Positions 7,713 through 14,825 of a DNA stretch of 20,437 nucleotides are shown piece after piece. Source of the DNA: CAYNNQ01 sp051748085. Lineage in GTDB: Bacteria; Desulfobacterota; Desulfovibrionia; Desulfovibrionales; Desulfonatronovibrionaceae. The stretch is from the NCBI GenBank assembly GCA_051748085.1, contig JBNJHA010000042.1:1-20437 (forward strand). Direction: 5' to 3'. Below the pieces are notes generated by a model. That model had not been told where the DNA came from. It saw nothing but the letters and a program-made list of their open reading frames with translations, and did not search any database. Numbering within the stretch: position 1 is the first letter of the stretch; every line of letters starts with the position of its first letter. The translations under genes and the position numbers were made by a program.

Positions 7713-8021
7713 ATGCTGGATAAATCAGCCCTGATACCCGCGGTAAGCCAGAAACTGGAAAAAATACCCATCGGCAGCTGTATTGAGTTGAGGACATACA
7801 AACGCAATCGGTCCGTGCTCATCATCAAGACCACCCGGGAAATATACAATTTTATCGAAAACGGATTTGAAAAGACCAGCTTCGAAGTCAAAGCCTCGAA
7901 GCTTAAAAGCGCCCTGAAGAAAATACTCAAGCGCGAATTTCCGCGCAGCAACAAGATACGCGTTTACGATCTGGGTAAATATGACCCGCAGCTCGTAAAC
8001 CGCGATCTAAAAACATTGTGA
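7713..8021 (+). CDS. Conserved-looking hypothetical protein, 102 aa, between lpxK and rnr
   Basis: I do not recognise this family. The protein is basic, with Lys/Arg-rich stretches, and it lacks a signal peptide or membrane segment. The visible pattern is beta-strand-like (IPIGSCIELRTY, RSVLIIKT), then a helix with IYNFIENGF, then a Lys-rich helix (SKLKSALKKILKREFP) and the end KIRVYDLGKYDP. This resembles a small nucleic-acid-binding or ribosome-associated fold, but that is only an impression. Its codon use resembles the neighbours, it begins 25 bases after lpxK and ends 7 bases before rnr, so it is probably translated as part of an lpxK-rnr operon. The ribosome binding site is weak. The frame is open across the whole gap with no alternative. 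Confidence 0.75.
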   Translation: MLDKSALIPAVSQKLEKIPIGSCIELRTYKRNRSVLIIKTTREIYNFIENGFEKTSFEVKASKLKSALKKILKREFPRSNKIRVYDLGKYDPQLVNRDLKTL

Positions 8022-8028
8022 GGCACAA

Positions 8029-10140
8029 ATGGCTTCTAAAAAAATAAATAAGAATGAAATAATAAAAATTTTCAAGCAAAGCGAAAAGCCGCTGACCCCC
8101 AAGGACATCTACCAGGAACTGGCCGGGGGCAAAAAATCCCGCGGGCATGTAAAAAGGCTTCTGGATCAGCTTATCCAGGACGGCCGGCTCATCCGTTCCG
8201 GAAAGGCTTTGTGTCTGGTGGACATGCTGCCCATGCTCAAGGGCAAACTGGAAATACAAAGGGCCGGAATGGGCTTTGTCCTCCCGGAAGACAAAAGAAG
8301 GCGCGATATTTTTATCCATCCGTCCAAACTGGAGGACGCGCGGCACGGCGATACCGTGCTTGTGGCGGTAATGCCCGGCAAAAGAGGAAAAAATCAGGAA
8401 GGCAGGATAGTTCGCATTCTGAAAAGAGCCGTGGACACGGTTACCGCCAAGATAGCCAAAAATATCGGTTCGGACAGCGTTCTGGCCCGGCCGACCGATC
8501 CAAGACACCAATTTTCCGTAATCTTGAACAATATCAAGCCGGATCAGGTTGAAGCCGGACACGTGGTCATCGTCAAACCGCAGGAAATGCTCGAACCCGG
8601 ACTGTGGACAGCCAAGCTGATAAGAGACATGGGCAGCGAGGACAACTTTGAGGTCCAGGAAATGCTGGTCAAATACAATCACAATATTCCGACCGAATTT
8701 CCGCAGGATGTAATCGATACGGCGGCCCGCCTTCCGTCCTCTCCGGATGATTCCGACCTCGAAGACCGCCGGGATATGACCGAAACCCAATTCGTGACCA
8801 TTGACGGGGCCAAGGCCCGCGATTTTGATGACGCAATTTATGTGCAAAAGACTAAAAACGGGTACAAGCTCATGGTCGCCATCGCCGATGTTTCCTATTA
8901 CGTGCAGCCCGGATCCGAACTGGACAGGGAGGCAAAAACCCGCGGCAATTCCTGTTATTTTCCCATGTCGGTCGAGCCCATGTTTCCGGAGGAACTTTCC
9001 AACGGGCTGTGCAGTCTCAAGCCTGATGAGCCCCGTCTGGCCATGGTCGCGGAAATGGATTTCGATGCCGGCGGACAATGCGTCGCGAACCGTTTTTTTC
9101 GCGCAGTGATCAAAAGCCACAAACGGCTCACATATTCCCGGGTACACGCGGCGATTGATCAAAAAGAAAAAAAGGAAAGGAAGGAACTTGCGGATATTAT
9201 CCCCATGCTGGACACAGCCGGCGATCTTGCCCGGATACTGATGCGCAAAAGGAGGGAGCGGGGCGGATTGGACTTCGACCTTCCGGAACCCGAGGTGGTT
9301 ATCAGCCAGTTTGCCGAGGATCTTGAAGTACGTGAAAAGAAAAGGCATTTCGCGCATCAACTGATAGAAGAATTCATGATCGCCGCCAATGAGGCCGTCG
9401 CCTCCTTCCTGGAAGAAAAAGGCATCCTGTTTCTTTTCCGCGTCCACCCGGAACCGGATGAAGAAAAGCTGGATTCGCTCTTTTCTCTGCTTGCCAACAC
9501 GGCTCTTGCCGACAGTCTTCCGAACAACCCCAGCACCAAGGGACTGCAGCGTCTTCTGGCCGCGGCCGAAGGAACCCGGCTCGAATTCCTGGTCAATCGT
9601 CTGCTTTTGCGCTGCATGATGCAGGCCTATTATTCACCGCAGAATGTCGGACATTTCGGATTGTCTTCCGAATCATACTGTCATTTTACATCCCCGATAC
9701 GCCGCTACGCCGACTTGACCGTGCACCGGGCCTTAAAGGCCGTGCTCTCCGCCGGAGCGCCCGAATATAAAAAGGTTCCTGCGCTCAAGGAACTGGGTGA
9801 CGAGTTGAGCAGTATTGAACGCAAGGCAATGGAGGCGGAAAGGGAAATCCTCAAGCGGGCGTCCATCATCGCCCTGAAGGACCGTGTCGGGGAGACGTTT
9901 TCCGGGGTTATCTGTTCCCTGGCCGACCACGGTTTCTGGGTTGAACTGCATGAGGTCATGGCCGAAGGCATGGTCAGGCTTTCCAGCCTGAATGACGATT
10001 ATTACACTTTCTGGCCGGATAAACAGCAGATTGTAGGCCGAAGGACGGCTCGAACCTTCAAATTGGGACAGGAGCTGCAAGTCCGGCTGACCCGGACCGA
10101 TTTGGACCGTCTCCAGGTCGATTTGGAGGTTATTATATAG
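8029..10140 (+). CDS. rnr: Ribonuclease R (RNB-family 3'-5' exoribonuclease)
   Basis: This 703-residue enzyme degrades structured RNA processively from the 3' end and takes part in rRNA quality control and trans-translation. Domains in order: an N-terminal winged helix (about 8-65, LTPKDIYQEL...GRLIRSGKALCLV); a cold-shock OB domain (about 72-130, GFVLPEDKRRRDIFIHPSKL); the RNB catalytic domain (about 250-590) with the metal-binding signature DGAKARDFDDA, Asp259, 265, 267 and 268; and a C-terminal S1 domain (about 620-700, GETFSGVICSLADHGFWVEL). HFTSPIRRYADLTVHRAL is the conserved RNB segment near the C-terminal end of the catalytic domain. All four catalytic aspartates are present. It lacks the long Lys-rich tail of E. 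coli RNase R, as in many shorter homologues. GAGG a few bases before the ATG gives a modest ribosome binding site. The gene follows the 102-aa ORF by 7 bases. Confidence 0.96.
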   Translation: MASKKINKNEIIKIFKQSEKPLTPKDIYQELAGGKKSRGHVKRLLDQLIQDGRLIRSGKALCLVDMLPMLKGKLEIQRAGMGFVLPEDKRRRDIFIHPSKLEDARHGDTVLVAVMPGKRGKNQEGRIVRILKRAVDTVTAKIAKNIGSDSVLARPTDPRHQFSVILNNIKPDQVEAGHVVIVKPQEMLEPGLWTAKLIRDMGSEDNFEVQEMLVKYNHNIPTEFPQDVIDTAARLPSSPDDSDLEDRRDMTETQFVTIDGAKARDFDDAIYVQKTKNGYKLMVAIADVSYYVQPGSELDREAKTRGNSCYFPMSVEPMFPEELSNGLCSLKPDEPRLAMVAEMDFDAGGQCVANRFFRAVIKSHKRLTYSRVHAAIDQKEKKERKELADIIPMLDTAGDLARILMRKRRERGGLDFDLPEPEVVISQFAEDLEVREKKRHFAHQLIEEFMIAANEAVASFLEEKGILFLFRVHPEPDEEKLDSLFSLLANTALADSLPNNPSTKGLQRLLAAAEGTRLEFLVNRLLLRCMMQAYYSPQNVGHFGLSSESYCHFTSPIRRYADLTVHRALKAVLSAGAPEYKKVPALKELGDELSSIERKAMEAEREILKRASIIALKDRVGETFSGVICSLADHGFWVELHEVMAEGMVRLSSLNDDYYTFWPDKQQIVGRRTARTFKLGQELQVRLTRTDLDRLQVDLEVII

Positions 10141-10231
10141 AGGCTTCCTGGCTGTTCACCAAAATCAGAAAAACACTCGAATAAAATCGGAACGCAACTT
10201 CGAGGAACCCGAATTTTCCGGGACGGAGACG

Positions 10232-10600
10232 CTAGAGCATTTTCTCCAGAAGCCTGGCATATTCGCCCGGAATTTCAAATTTACGGCCGACAAAAAATTT
10301 ACGGCCAACCGCATTCATCCATTCCCTGGACGTTGTCACCTCCTGGAAGGAAATAAAACTTTTGTTTTGGTCGTGTTCAATGGCATAATTGCGGAATTCC
10401 GCTTTTATCGGTGCGGTCTCGCCGTTTAAAAGGACCTCCAGATCAACGTTCTTATCCTGAGTGTTCACATTAAAACGTACAACCTGCCCAAAATCGCGCA
10501 AATAATGCCGGGCCACGTGTTCGCCGCCCTTTGAAATCCCGTAGTCCTTGAATCTGGATGCCTTCTCGCCGAGCGAAACCAGCGTATCTTTGAAAGCCAT
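10232..10600 (-). CDS. Hypothetical protein, 122 aa
   Basis: I do not recognise this family. The start is well supported: on the minus strand GGGAGGA precedes the ATG by five bases. The protein has no signal peptide or membrane helix. The N-terminal 40 residues look helical (LVSLGEKASRFKDYG, GGEHVARHYLRDFG). Residues 40-100 look like alternating beta strands (VVRFNVNTQD, VDLEVLLNGE, PIKAEFRNYAIEH, SFISFQEV). A helix ends the chain (EYARLLEKML). This arrangement suggests a small alpha/beta sandwich that might bind a ligand or lipid, but no function can be assigned. It is convergent with rnr and divergent from the flagellin-like gene, and a copy of repeat A lies just upstream. Confidence 0.8.
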   Translation of the reverse strand: MAFKDTLVSLGEKASRFKDYGISKGGEHVARHYLRDFGQVVRFNVNTQDKNVDLEVLLNGETAPIKAEFRNYAIEHDQNKSFISFQEVTTSREWMNAVGRKFFVGRKFEIPGEYARLLEKML

Positions 10601-10644
10601 ATGTCCTCCCGAATGCGTCCATATTTAATATTTATTCAGAGCAA

Positions 10645-10716
10645 GCCCAAGGCGCGCAAGTCGCCAAGGAAAATCCTTGCTTCGCCTTCTGAACTTTGCG
10701 TCTTTGCGGTTCAACA
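10645..10716 (+). repeat. Dispersed hairpin repeat A, copy 2 (NRKDAK-type)
   Basis: This 72-bp segment matches 5496-5570: the first 11 bases and the last 36 bases are identical, with differences confined to the middle and a 3-base length change. It lies between the divergent 122-aa gene and the flagellin-like gene, upstream of the sigma28 promoter, in the same orientation as copy 1. Confidence 0.8.
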
Positions 10717-10774
10717 TACTTTTATATGACATTTTTTCCCCGCAACTCACTGAAAGAATACAAGCCGGGCAGCA

Positions 10775-10801
10775 TAAAGATTTTGACCGTTTTGCCGATA
10801 A
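10775..10801 (+). promoter_or_regulatory. Sigma28 (FliA) promoter
   Basis: TAAAGATT (10775-10782), an 11-base spacer, then GCCGATAA (10794-10801) match the flagellar sigma28 consensus TAAAGTTT-N11-GCCGATAA with only one or two differences in the -35 and none in the -10. The flagellin-like gene starts 54 bases after the -10. Confidence 0.85.
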
Positions 10802-10854
10802 AGTGATAAGGAATAATAGACTGAATGACAACCTGCACAGGTTCGGAGTAAACA

Positions 10855-11691
10855 ATGAGCCTTTCCCCATATTTCCAAACTTTTCTATATGACTACTCCT
10901 CACAGCTTTTACGCAATGATCTCCTGACCAATTCCGTATTTTACGGATCCGGCGTCGGTCAAAGCCTGCGGGACATGGTCCTGGACACAAACAATATCCG
11001 TCCGCTGACCAATCCTTTTGAACAGGCCATAACCGGAAAATTACGTTCGGATGCCGCGAGTGTGCGCCAGAACTCGGACAATGTCAGCGAGGCGGCCAGC
11101 ATGGTCGGCATCGGCAGGGAAGCCGTCGGACAGATAAAGGGCGCCCTGGAGGATATGGAGGAAATAATCGACAAGATAAACAGCGGCGAGTTGGACGGGG
11201 ACAGTGACATAGTCCAGGAAGACTACGACAATTTGCGCGAAAAAATTATCGGCCTGGTCGAAAGCACGGACTACAACGGCATACACATGCTGGACAAAAG
11301 CCAGTGGGGCACGGAGCAGATTGATTCCGACGGCAGCGTCTACATTCAGGCCTTCAAGGACGGCGGCTTTGACGTTAATTTTTACCCCCTGGACACGGCC
11401 AACAGCGACTTCGACTGGAACAACCTGCAGGGAAGCAATCTTGCGAATGAAGTGAGCAGATCGACGCAGCTATCATATGTTGAAAGCTATCTAAGCGATG
11501 TAAACGCGATTTATGACATGTATGAAAGCAAGGAAGGCTCGCTTGAATCGCACGCGGCCAGTCTGAACAACCAGGCCGACATACTTGATCAGGCCGTACA
11601 ATCCAGGATGTCCAGCAGCCTTTCAGTGGAACAGATACTTTTAAATCTTATCCTCAGCGATTCCGGAGGGATTATAGACGAAAGCACCTAG
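10855..11691 (+). CDS. Divergent flagellin-like protein
   Basis: The 278-residue protein resembles flagellin D1-domain helices without being a standard flagellin. Residues about 60-147 align by eye with the flagellin N-terminal region: KLRSDAASVRQNSDNVSEAAS, then GALEDMEEIIDKI, then LREKIIGLVESTDYNGIHMLD (flagellin: EIDRIANTTEFNGKKLLD). The C-terminal part, about 205-265, is a long helix with ESHAASLNNQADILDQAVQSRM, like the returning D1 helix. The usual first 50 residues of flagellin are replaced by an unrelated segment (MSLSPYFQTFLYDYSSQLLR), and the canonical C-terminal LAQANQ-type ending is missing. There is no signal peptide. GGAG lies six bases before the ATG. The strong sigma28 promoter places it in the late flagellar regulon. 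It could be a minor filament component, a hook-filament junction-like protein or a secreted flagellar paralogue. No other flagellar gene lies in the window. Confidence 0.8.
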   Translation: MSLSPYFQTFLYDYSSQLLRNDLLTNSVFYGSGVGQSLRDMVLDTNNIRPLTNPFEQAITGKLRSDAASVRQNSDNVSEAASMVGIGREAVGQIKGALEDMEEIIDKINSGELDGDSDIVQEDYDNLREKIIGLVESTDYNGIHMLDKSQWGTEQIDSDGSVYIQAFKDGGFDVNFYPLDTANSDFDWNNLQGSNLANEVSRSTQLSYVESYLSDVNAIYDMYESKEGSLESHAASLNNQADILDQAVQSRMSSSLSVEQILLNLILSDSGGIIDEST

Positions 11692-11923
11692 ATTTTTTCG
11701 CTCCTTCCGCTTAGAGAATATCTCGTTCGGAAAAGCCGTTTTTCCCGCGTACCGCGCCGCCTCTATCAGCAGAATAAACCAGACACAAAAATCCATGTCC
11801 TTCGTCGAAGAACCTGAAATTGGTCCGTTCATGATTAAAAACTGGAAATTTATCCTGTTGTAAGCTATAGGCAAAAAAAATAGGTAAACAAATACCTTAC
11901 CCAAACCAAAAATCGGAGGGAGT

Positions 11924-12412
11924 ATGGGCGGGGAAAAATGCAAAGACGCAAACCGGCAAGGGCGGACTTTATGCGAATTGTTCGATTCCACCAAATGGGG
12001 CATGCATTTTGACAGAAATGAGATAAAGACGATCTCCAAATACCTGAGCCTGCATAATTATTCCAGCGGACAGCACATATTCAGACAGGGTGACAGACAG
12101 GATTACATGGCGTTTATCATTTCCGGGAAAGTCGATATCCTCAAGGAAAGTACGGACAGCCTGGAAAAAGTAGTTGTAACCCTTTCAGCCGGGACTCATT
12201 TCGGGGAAATGGCCTTTATCGATGACGAGCCCCGCTCGGCCTCGGCCGTGGCCAAGACCGCGACCGAACTCCTGGTTATATCCCGTTCCAATTTCCAGAA
12301 AATTATCGAACATCACCCGCAGATCGCGATCAAAATGCTGCAGGAGACCGCGCGCATGATCAGCCGCAGACTGCGCATGACAACAGGACAACTGGTATAC
12401 CTGCGCAATTGA
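11924..12412 (+). CDS. Stand-alone cyclic-nucleotide-binding domain protein
   Basis: The 162-residue protein is a single CRP/FNR-type effector domain without a DNA-binding helix-turn-helix. The beta-barrel begins at about residue 45 (YSSGQHIFRQGD). The phosphate-binding cassette is canonical: FGEMAFIDDEPRSASA at residues 93-108, with Glu95 for ribose and Arg104 for the cyclic phosphate. A C-terminal helix (MLQETARMISRRLRM) ends the chain where a regulator would continue into DNA binding. The domain therefore probably binds cAMP or cGMP and acts on a protein partner. The start is supported by TCGGAGGGAGT just before the ATG. It lies 232 bases after the flagellin-like gene and is followed by hairpins at 12422. 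The partner is unknown; a link with motility is only suggested by position. Confidence 0.88.
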   Translation: MGGEKCKDANRQGRTLCELFDSTKWGMHFDRNEIKTISKYLSLHNYSSGQHIFRQGDRQDYMAFIISGKVDILKESTDSLEKVVVTLSAGTHFGEMAFIDDEPRSASAVAKTATELLVISRSNFQKIIEHHPQIAIKMLQETARMISRRLRMTTGQLVYLRN

Positions 12413-12421
12413 CACCTGTGC

Positions 12422-12459
12422 GGCGGTGCGTGCCGCCTGTGAATACATCGTATTCACAG
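12422..12459. terminator. Paired hairpins between convergent genes
   Basis: GGCGG and CCGCC (12422-12437) form a short stem, and CTGTGAATAC-ATC-GTATTCACAG (12437-12459) forms a perfect 10-bp stem with a 3-base loop. A run of T then A (12475-12490) follows, suiting termination in both directions between the cyclic-nucleotide gene and the LysR gene. Confidence 0.6.
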
Positions 12460-12501
12460 TGCCAGGAAAACCAGTTTTTTAAAAAAAATTTGCCCGGCCC
12501 G

Positions 12502-13413
12502 TTAAAGTCCGCCCTGCTCACCCTCCCTCCTGCCTTCAGGATTGCACCGGCCTATCAATCCCATTTCCTCCTTTAAAAAGGAAGCCAGTCTCTGCACATT
12601 TTCTTCCGGTTGTTCTTTTTCGGTATGCAAGGCGATCTGCACATTCGGAAGCGGAGGGAAGCCATCGTTTTCGCCCAGGATACGCATATCGGCAGACAAA
12701 GTATGCCTGCCGACGACAGTCACGGCCAAACCGGCGGAAACAGCCGCCCTTATTCCGGCCAGACTCCGGCTGGTGCAGACAATTCTCCATGCCCTGCCGG
12801 ATTCGGACAAAGCCTTCAGCGCCTGCTCCCGGAAAACACAGTAACCGGGGGGAAATAATGCCAGAGGCAGGGGGGTCTGGTCGTGAACGGATCCCCCTTT
12901 TGCCCCTGCCCACACCAGGGGCTCGGAACAGACAAGCTCTCCCCCGGCGCTGTTCTTCTGGCGGGTAACCAGGGCAAGATCAATTTTTCCCTTATTCAGA
13001 TTTATCATCTGATCCACGCTCAATTCACAGCAAATATCGAGTTCGATGCCGGGATATATGGATCCGAACCGCCTGAGTACGCGGGGCAGAAAATACGAAG
13101 CATAATCATCCGGAATACCCAGCCGCACCTTGCCCTGAACCCTGGGACGGCCCATCTCTTCCAGGGCCTTGTCGTGCAGCTTCAGGATCTGAACCGCGTA
13201 ATCCATAAAGACTTCCCCGGATTCAGTCAGAATAACCCTTCGGCTGTCACGTTCAAAAAGCCTGTGCCCCAAAAGTTCTTCAAGACGCCTTATCTGCGCG
13301 CTGACCGCCGACTGAGTGAGACTCAAACTCTGGGCCGCGCCGGTAAAATTGCGGCATTTGGCCACCGCCTCAAAAGTACGGAGCAAATCAATATCCAGAT
13401 CACGCATGCGCAT
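12502..13413 (-). CDS. LysR-family transcriptional regulator
   Basis: The 303-residue protein has an N-terminal winged helix-turn-helix (residues about 5-65) with the typical LysR run DLLRTFEAVAKCRNFTGAA, then SLTQSAVSAQIRRLEELLG and LFERDSRRVILTESG. A coiled linker helix (about 70-90) leads to the substrate-binding-protein-like effector domain (VRLGIPDDYASYFLPRVLRRF onward). The N-terminal phrase resembles the LrhA/PecT/HexA branch, in which regulators control motility and exported products, but by-eye placement is weak. LysR proteins usually control a divergent neighbour and themselves. Here the divergent gene is the glycine-betaine-type binding protein, 189 bases away, so that gene is the first candidate target; the inducer is unknown. 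AAGGAT about 11 bases before the first ATG supports the start, though a second ATG lies two codons on. Confidence 0.93.
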   Translation of the reverse strand: MRMRDLDIDLLRTFEAVAKCRNFTGAAQSLSLTQSAVSAQIRRLEELLGHRLFERDSRRVILTESGEVFMDYAVQILKLHDKALEEMGRPRVQGKVRLGIPDDYASYFLPRVLRRFGSIYPGIELDICCELSVDQMINLNKGKIDLALVTRQKNSAGGELVCSEPLVWAGAKGGSVHDQTPLPLALFPPGYCVFREQALKALSESGRAWRIVCTSRSLAGIRAAVSAGLAVTVVGRHTLSADMRILGENDGFPPLPNVQIALHTEKEQPEENVQRLASFLKEEMGLIGRCNPEGRREGEQGGL

Positions 13414-13481
13414 TATATGTTGTTATCCTTAAGATGAAGAAAAATCATTGGCACTATTCCGGTTTATCAGTTTATATACTT

Positions 13482-13516
13482 TTTGCGTTCATTCGCACAA
13501 CCCGAAAATCTATACT
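13482..13516 (+). promoter_or_regulatory. Possible promoter of the betaine-binding gene
   Basis: TATACT at 13511-13516 is a good -10. The -35 position 17 bases upstream reads TTCATT, a weak match, as would be expected for a regulated promoter. The pair ATAACAAC occurs both near here (13539) and next to the LysR start on the other strand, so it could be a shared operator half-site. Confidence 0.3.
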
Positions 13517-13602
13517 GACCCGGGATAACTGTCCAGACATAACAACCCGGATCGGACGGGACAAACTTTTTTTAAATAACAAAAACCATAAAGGAGTTTT
13601 TT

Positions 13603-14442
13603 ATGCGTAAGATTTTAAGTATTCTGGGAATTTTGACATTGTTTATCACCTTGAGTTTTCCGGTTTATGCCGGCCAGAAGGATGTTGAACTGGCCTATGT
13701 CGAATGGGCGGAAACCGTGGCCAGTACCAATGTTATCAAGGCTGTTCTGGAAGATATGGGCTATGATGTGGACATCATTTCGGTCAGCGCCGCGGCCATG
13801 TGGAAGGGAACAGCCGCCGGGGATGTGGACGGGTTTACCGGTGCCTGGCTTCCGGTAACCCACAGCGACTACAAAGAACAACTGCAGGATCAAGTGGACT
13901 TGCTGGGAAAAAATCTGACCGGAGCGCGCATTGGTCTGGCAGTTCCCACTTACGTGGATATCGATTCCATTGCCGAACTTCCGGCCAACGCTGAAAAATT
14001 TGACAGTCAAATAGTAGGCATTGACCCCGGTGCCGGGATAATGGGCAAAACGGAAAAAGCAGTAGAGGAATACAATCTGGACGACTTTGAGATCATCGGC
14101 AGCAGCGGTGCAATGATGACCGCCACCCTCAAGGACAGGATTGACAACAATAAGCCGGTTGTGGTTACCGCATGGACTCCGCATTGGATGTTCAGCCGCT
14201 GGGATCTGAAATACTTGAAGGATCCGAAAAAAGTATACGGCGAGGCCGAATACATCGCGACCGTGGCCCGCAAAGGGCTTAAAGAGGACAAGCCGGAAGT
14301 CTATAATCTGCTCAAGAATTTCAATTGGACTCTTGACAACTGCCAGCAGGTAATGCTCTGGAGCCAGGAATCCACACCGGAGGAAGCGGCCAAACGCTGG
14401 ATAAAGGAAAATCCGGACAAGGTCGCCGCCTGGAAGAAATAA
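13603..14442 (+). CDS. Glycine betaine/proline-type ABC substrate-binding protein (OpuAC family)
   Basis: The 279-residue protein has an N-terminal signal peptide (residues 1-23, cleavage near VYA|GQ) and the OpuAC fold used to bind quaternary amines such as glycine betaine, choline or proline betaine in the periplasm. Aromatic residues suit a cation cage: Trp35 (YVEWAET), Trp67 (MWKGTA), Trp82 (GAWLP), and the cluster WTPHWMFSRWD at 190-200. It lacks the lipobox of Gram-positive OpuAC. AAGGAG lies before the ATG with a T-rich spacer. No permease or ATPase gene is next to it, so it is an orphan binding protein that would need to share a transporter encoded elsewhere. The divergent LysR gene is a likely regulator. 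Import of osmoprotectant would fit a salt-exposed organism; alternatively, the ligand could be a methylamine used for growth. Confidence 0.92.
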   Translation: MRKILSILGILTLFITLSFPVYAGQKDVELAYVEWAETVASTNVIKAVLEDMGYDVDIISVSAAAMWKGTAAGDVDGFTGAWLPVTHSDYKEQLQDQVDLLGKNLTGARIGLAVPTYVDIDSIAELPANAEKFDSQIVGIDPGAGIMGKTEKAVEEYNLDDFEIIGSSGAMMTATLKDRIDNNKPVVVTAWTPHWMFSRWDLKYLKDPKKVYGEAEYIATVARKGLKEDKPEVYNLLKNFNWTLDNCQQVMLWSQESTPEEAAKRWIKENPDKVAAWKK

Positions 14443-14445
14443 AAA

Positions 14446-14623
14446 TGGTTCCTCGACGTTGAGTGTGGATTTTATTCGAGTGATCCTTTCTGATGTTCCT
14501 GACGAAAGGTTCGCATATTTTCTTGCCCCCGCCAAAAGGGGGGAAAACGGACCGCGGGACGGAACACAAAAACAGGTTCTCAAACCGATTGGCATTGCCG
14601 ATAACAAAAACTGCCTTCCCCTG
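14446..14623 (+). repeat. 178-bp direct repeat C, copy 1
   Basis: It starts TGGTTCCTCGACGTTG four bases after the opuAC-type stop and matches 20261-20437 with four substitutions and one single-base gap, about 97% identity. It contains several small stems: GGTTCCTCGA with TCGAGTGATCC, CCTTTC with GAAAGG, and CCCCC with GGGGG around GCCAAAA. A short frame (14459-14752) is open here, but the gap shifts it in the other copy, so it is not supported as a gene. The true right end may extend past 14623, since copy 2 is cut by the window. Confidence 0.92.
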
Positions 14624-14783
14624 GAACCAGCGAGGCCGAAGGGGGCGGGCATCCCCCTTTGGCGGGGCTTAGAAAATACAGAACCGAAAGCACGAGAAGC
14701 AAAAAGTTTGCTGAACAGATACAAAATTTGTTTCACATTGGTGGAAACATAAATTTCCACCCTTGCGAAACATTGAACCCCTT

Positions 14784-14825
14784 AAGCCCGGATTCGACCG
14801 CACCAGTCGAGTCCGGGCTTTTTTT
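14784..14825 (+). terminator. Strong intrinsic terminator on the plus strand
   Basis: AAGCCCGGATTCGA (14784-14797) pairs along 14 bases with 14807-14820, with one G-U pair, around a 9-base loop, and is followed by a run of T to 14825. It would end transcripts coming from the betaine-binding gene, leaving repeat C in their 3' untranslated part, and it lies at the stop of the opposing HD-GYP gene. Confidence 0.88.

Noticed and set aside
7927..9447. 506-residue open frame on the minus strand opposite rnr
   Set aside because: It is an antisense shadow of a well-supported RNase R gene; it has no recognised domain and no ribosome binding site of its own.
10180..10230. Short CCCG-CGGG stem after rnr as a terminator
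   Set aside because: Only four pairs with a mismatch and no T-run; too weak to call.
11641..12039. 132-residue minus-strand open frame
   Set aside because: It overlaps the ends of two well-supported plus-strand genes and has no recognisable family; the 232-bp gap itself shows only a short AGGTA-TACCT palindrome.
14459..14752. 97-residue open frame inside repeat C
   Set aside because: The second copy of the repeat has a single-base gap that shifts this frame, so it is not conserved as coding.
13615..14760. 381-residue open frame on the minus strand opposite the betaine-binding gene
   Set aside because: It covers the signal-peptide-bearing OpuAC-type gene and repeat C; no domain is visible.
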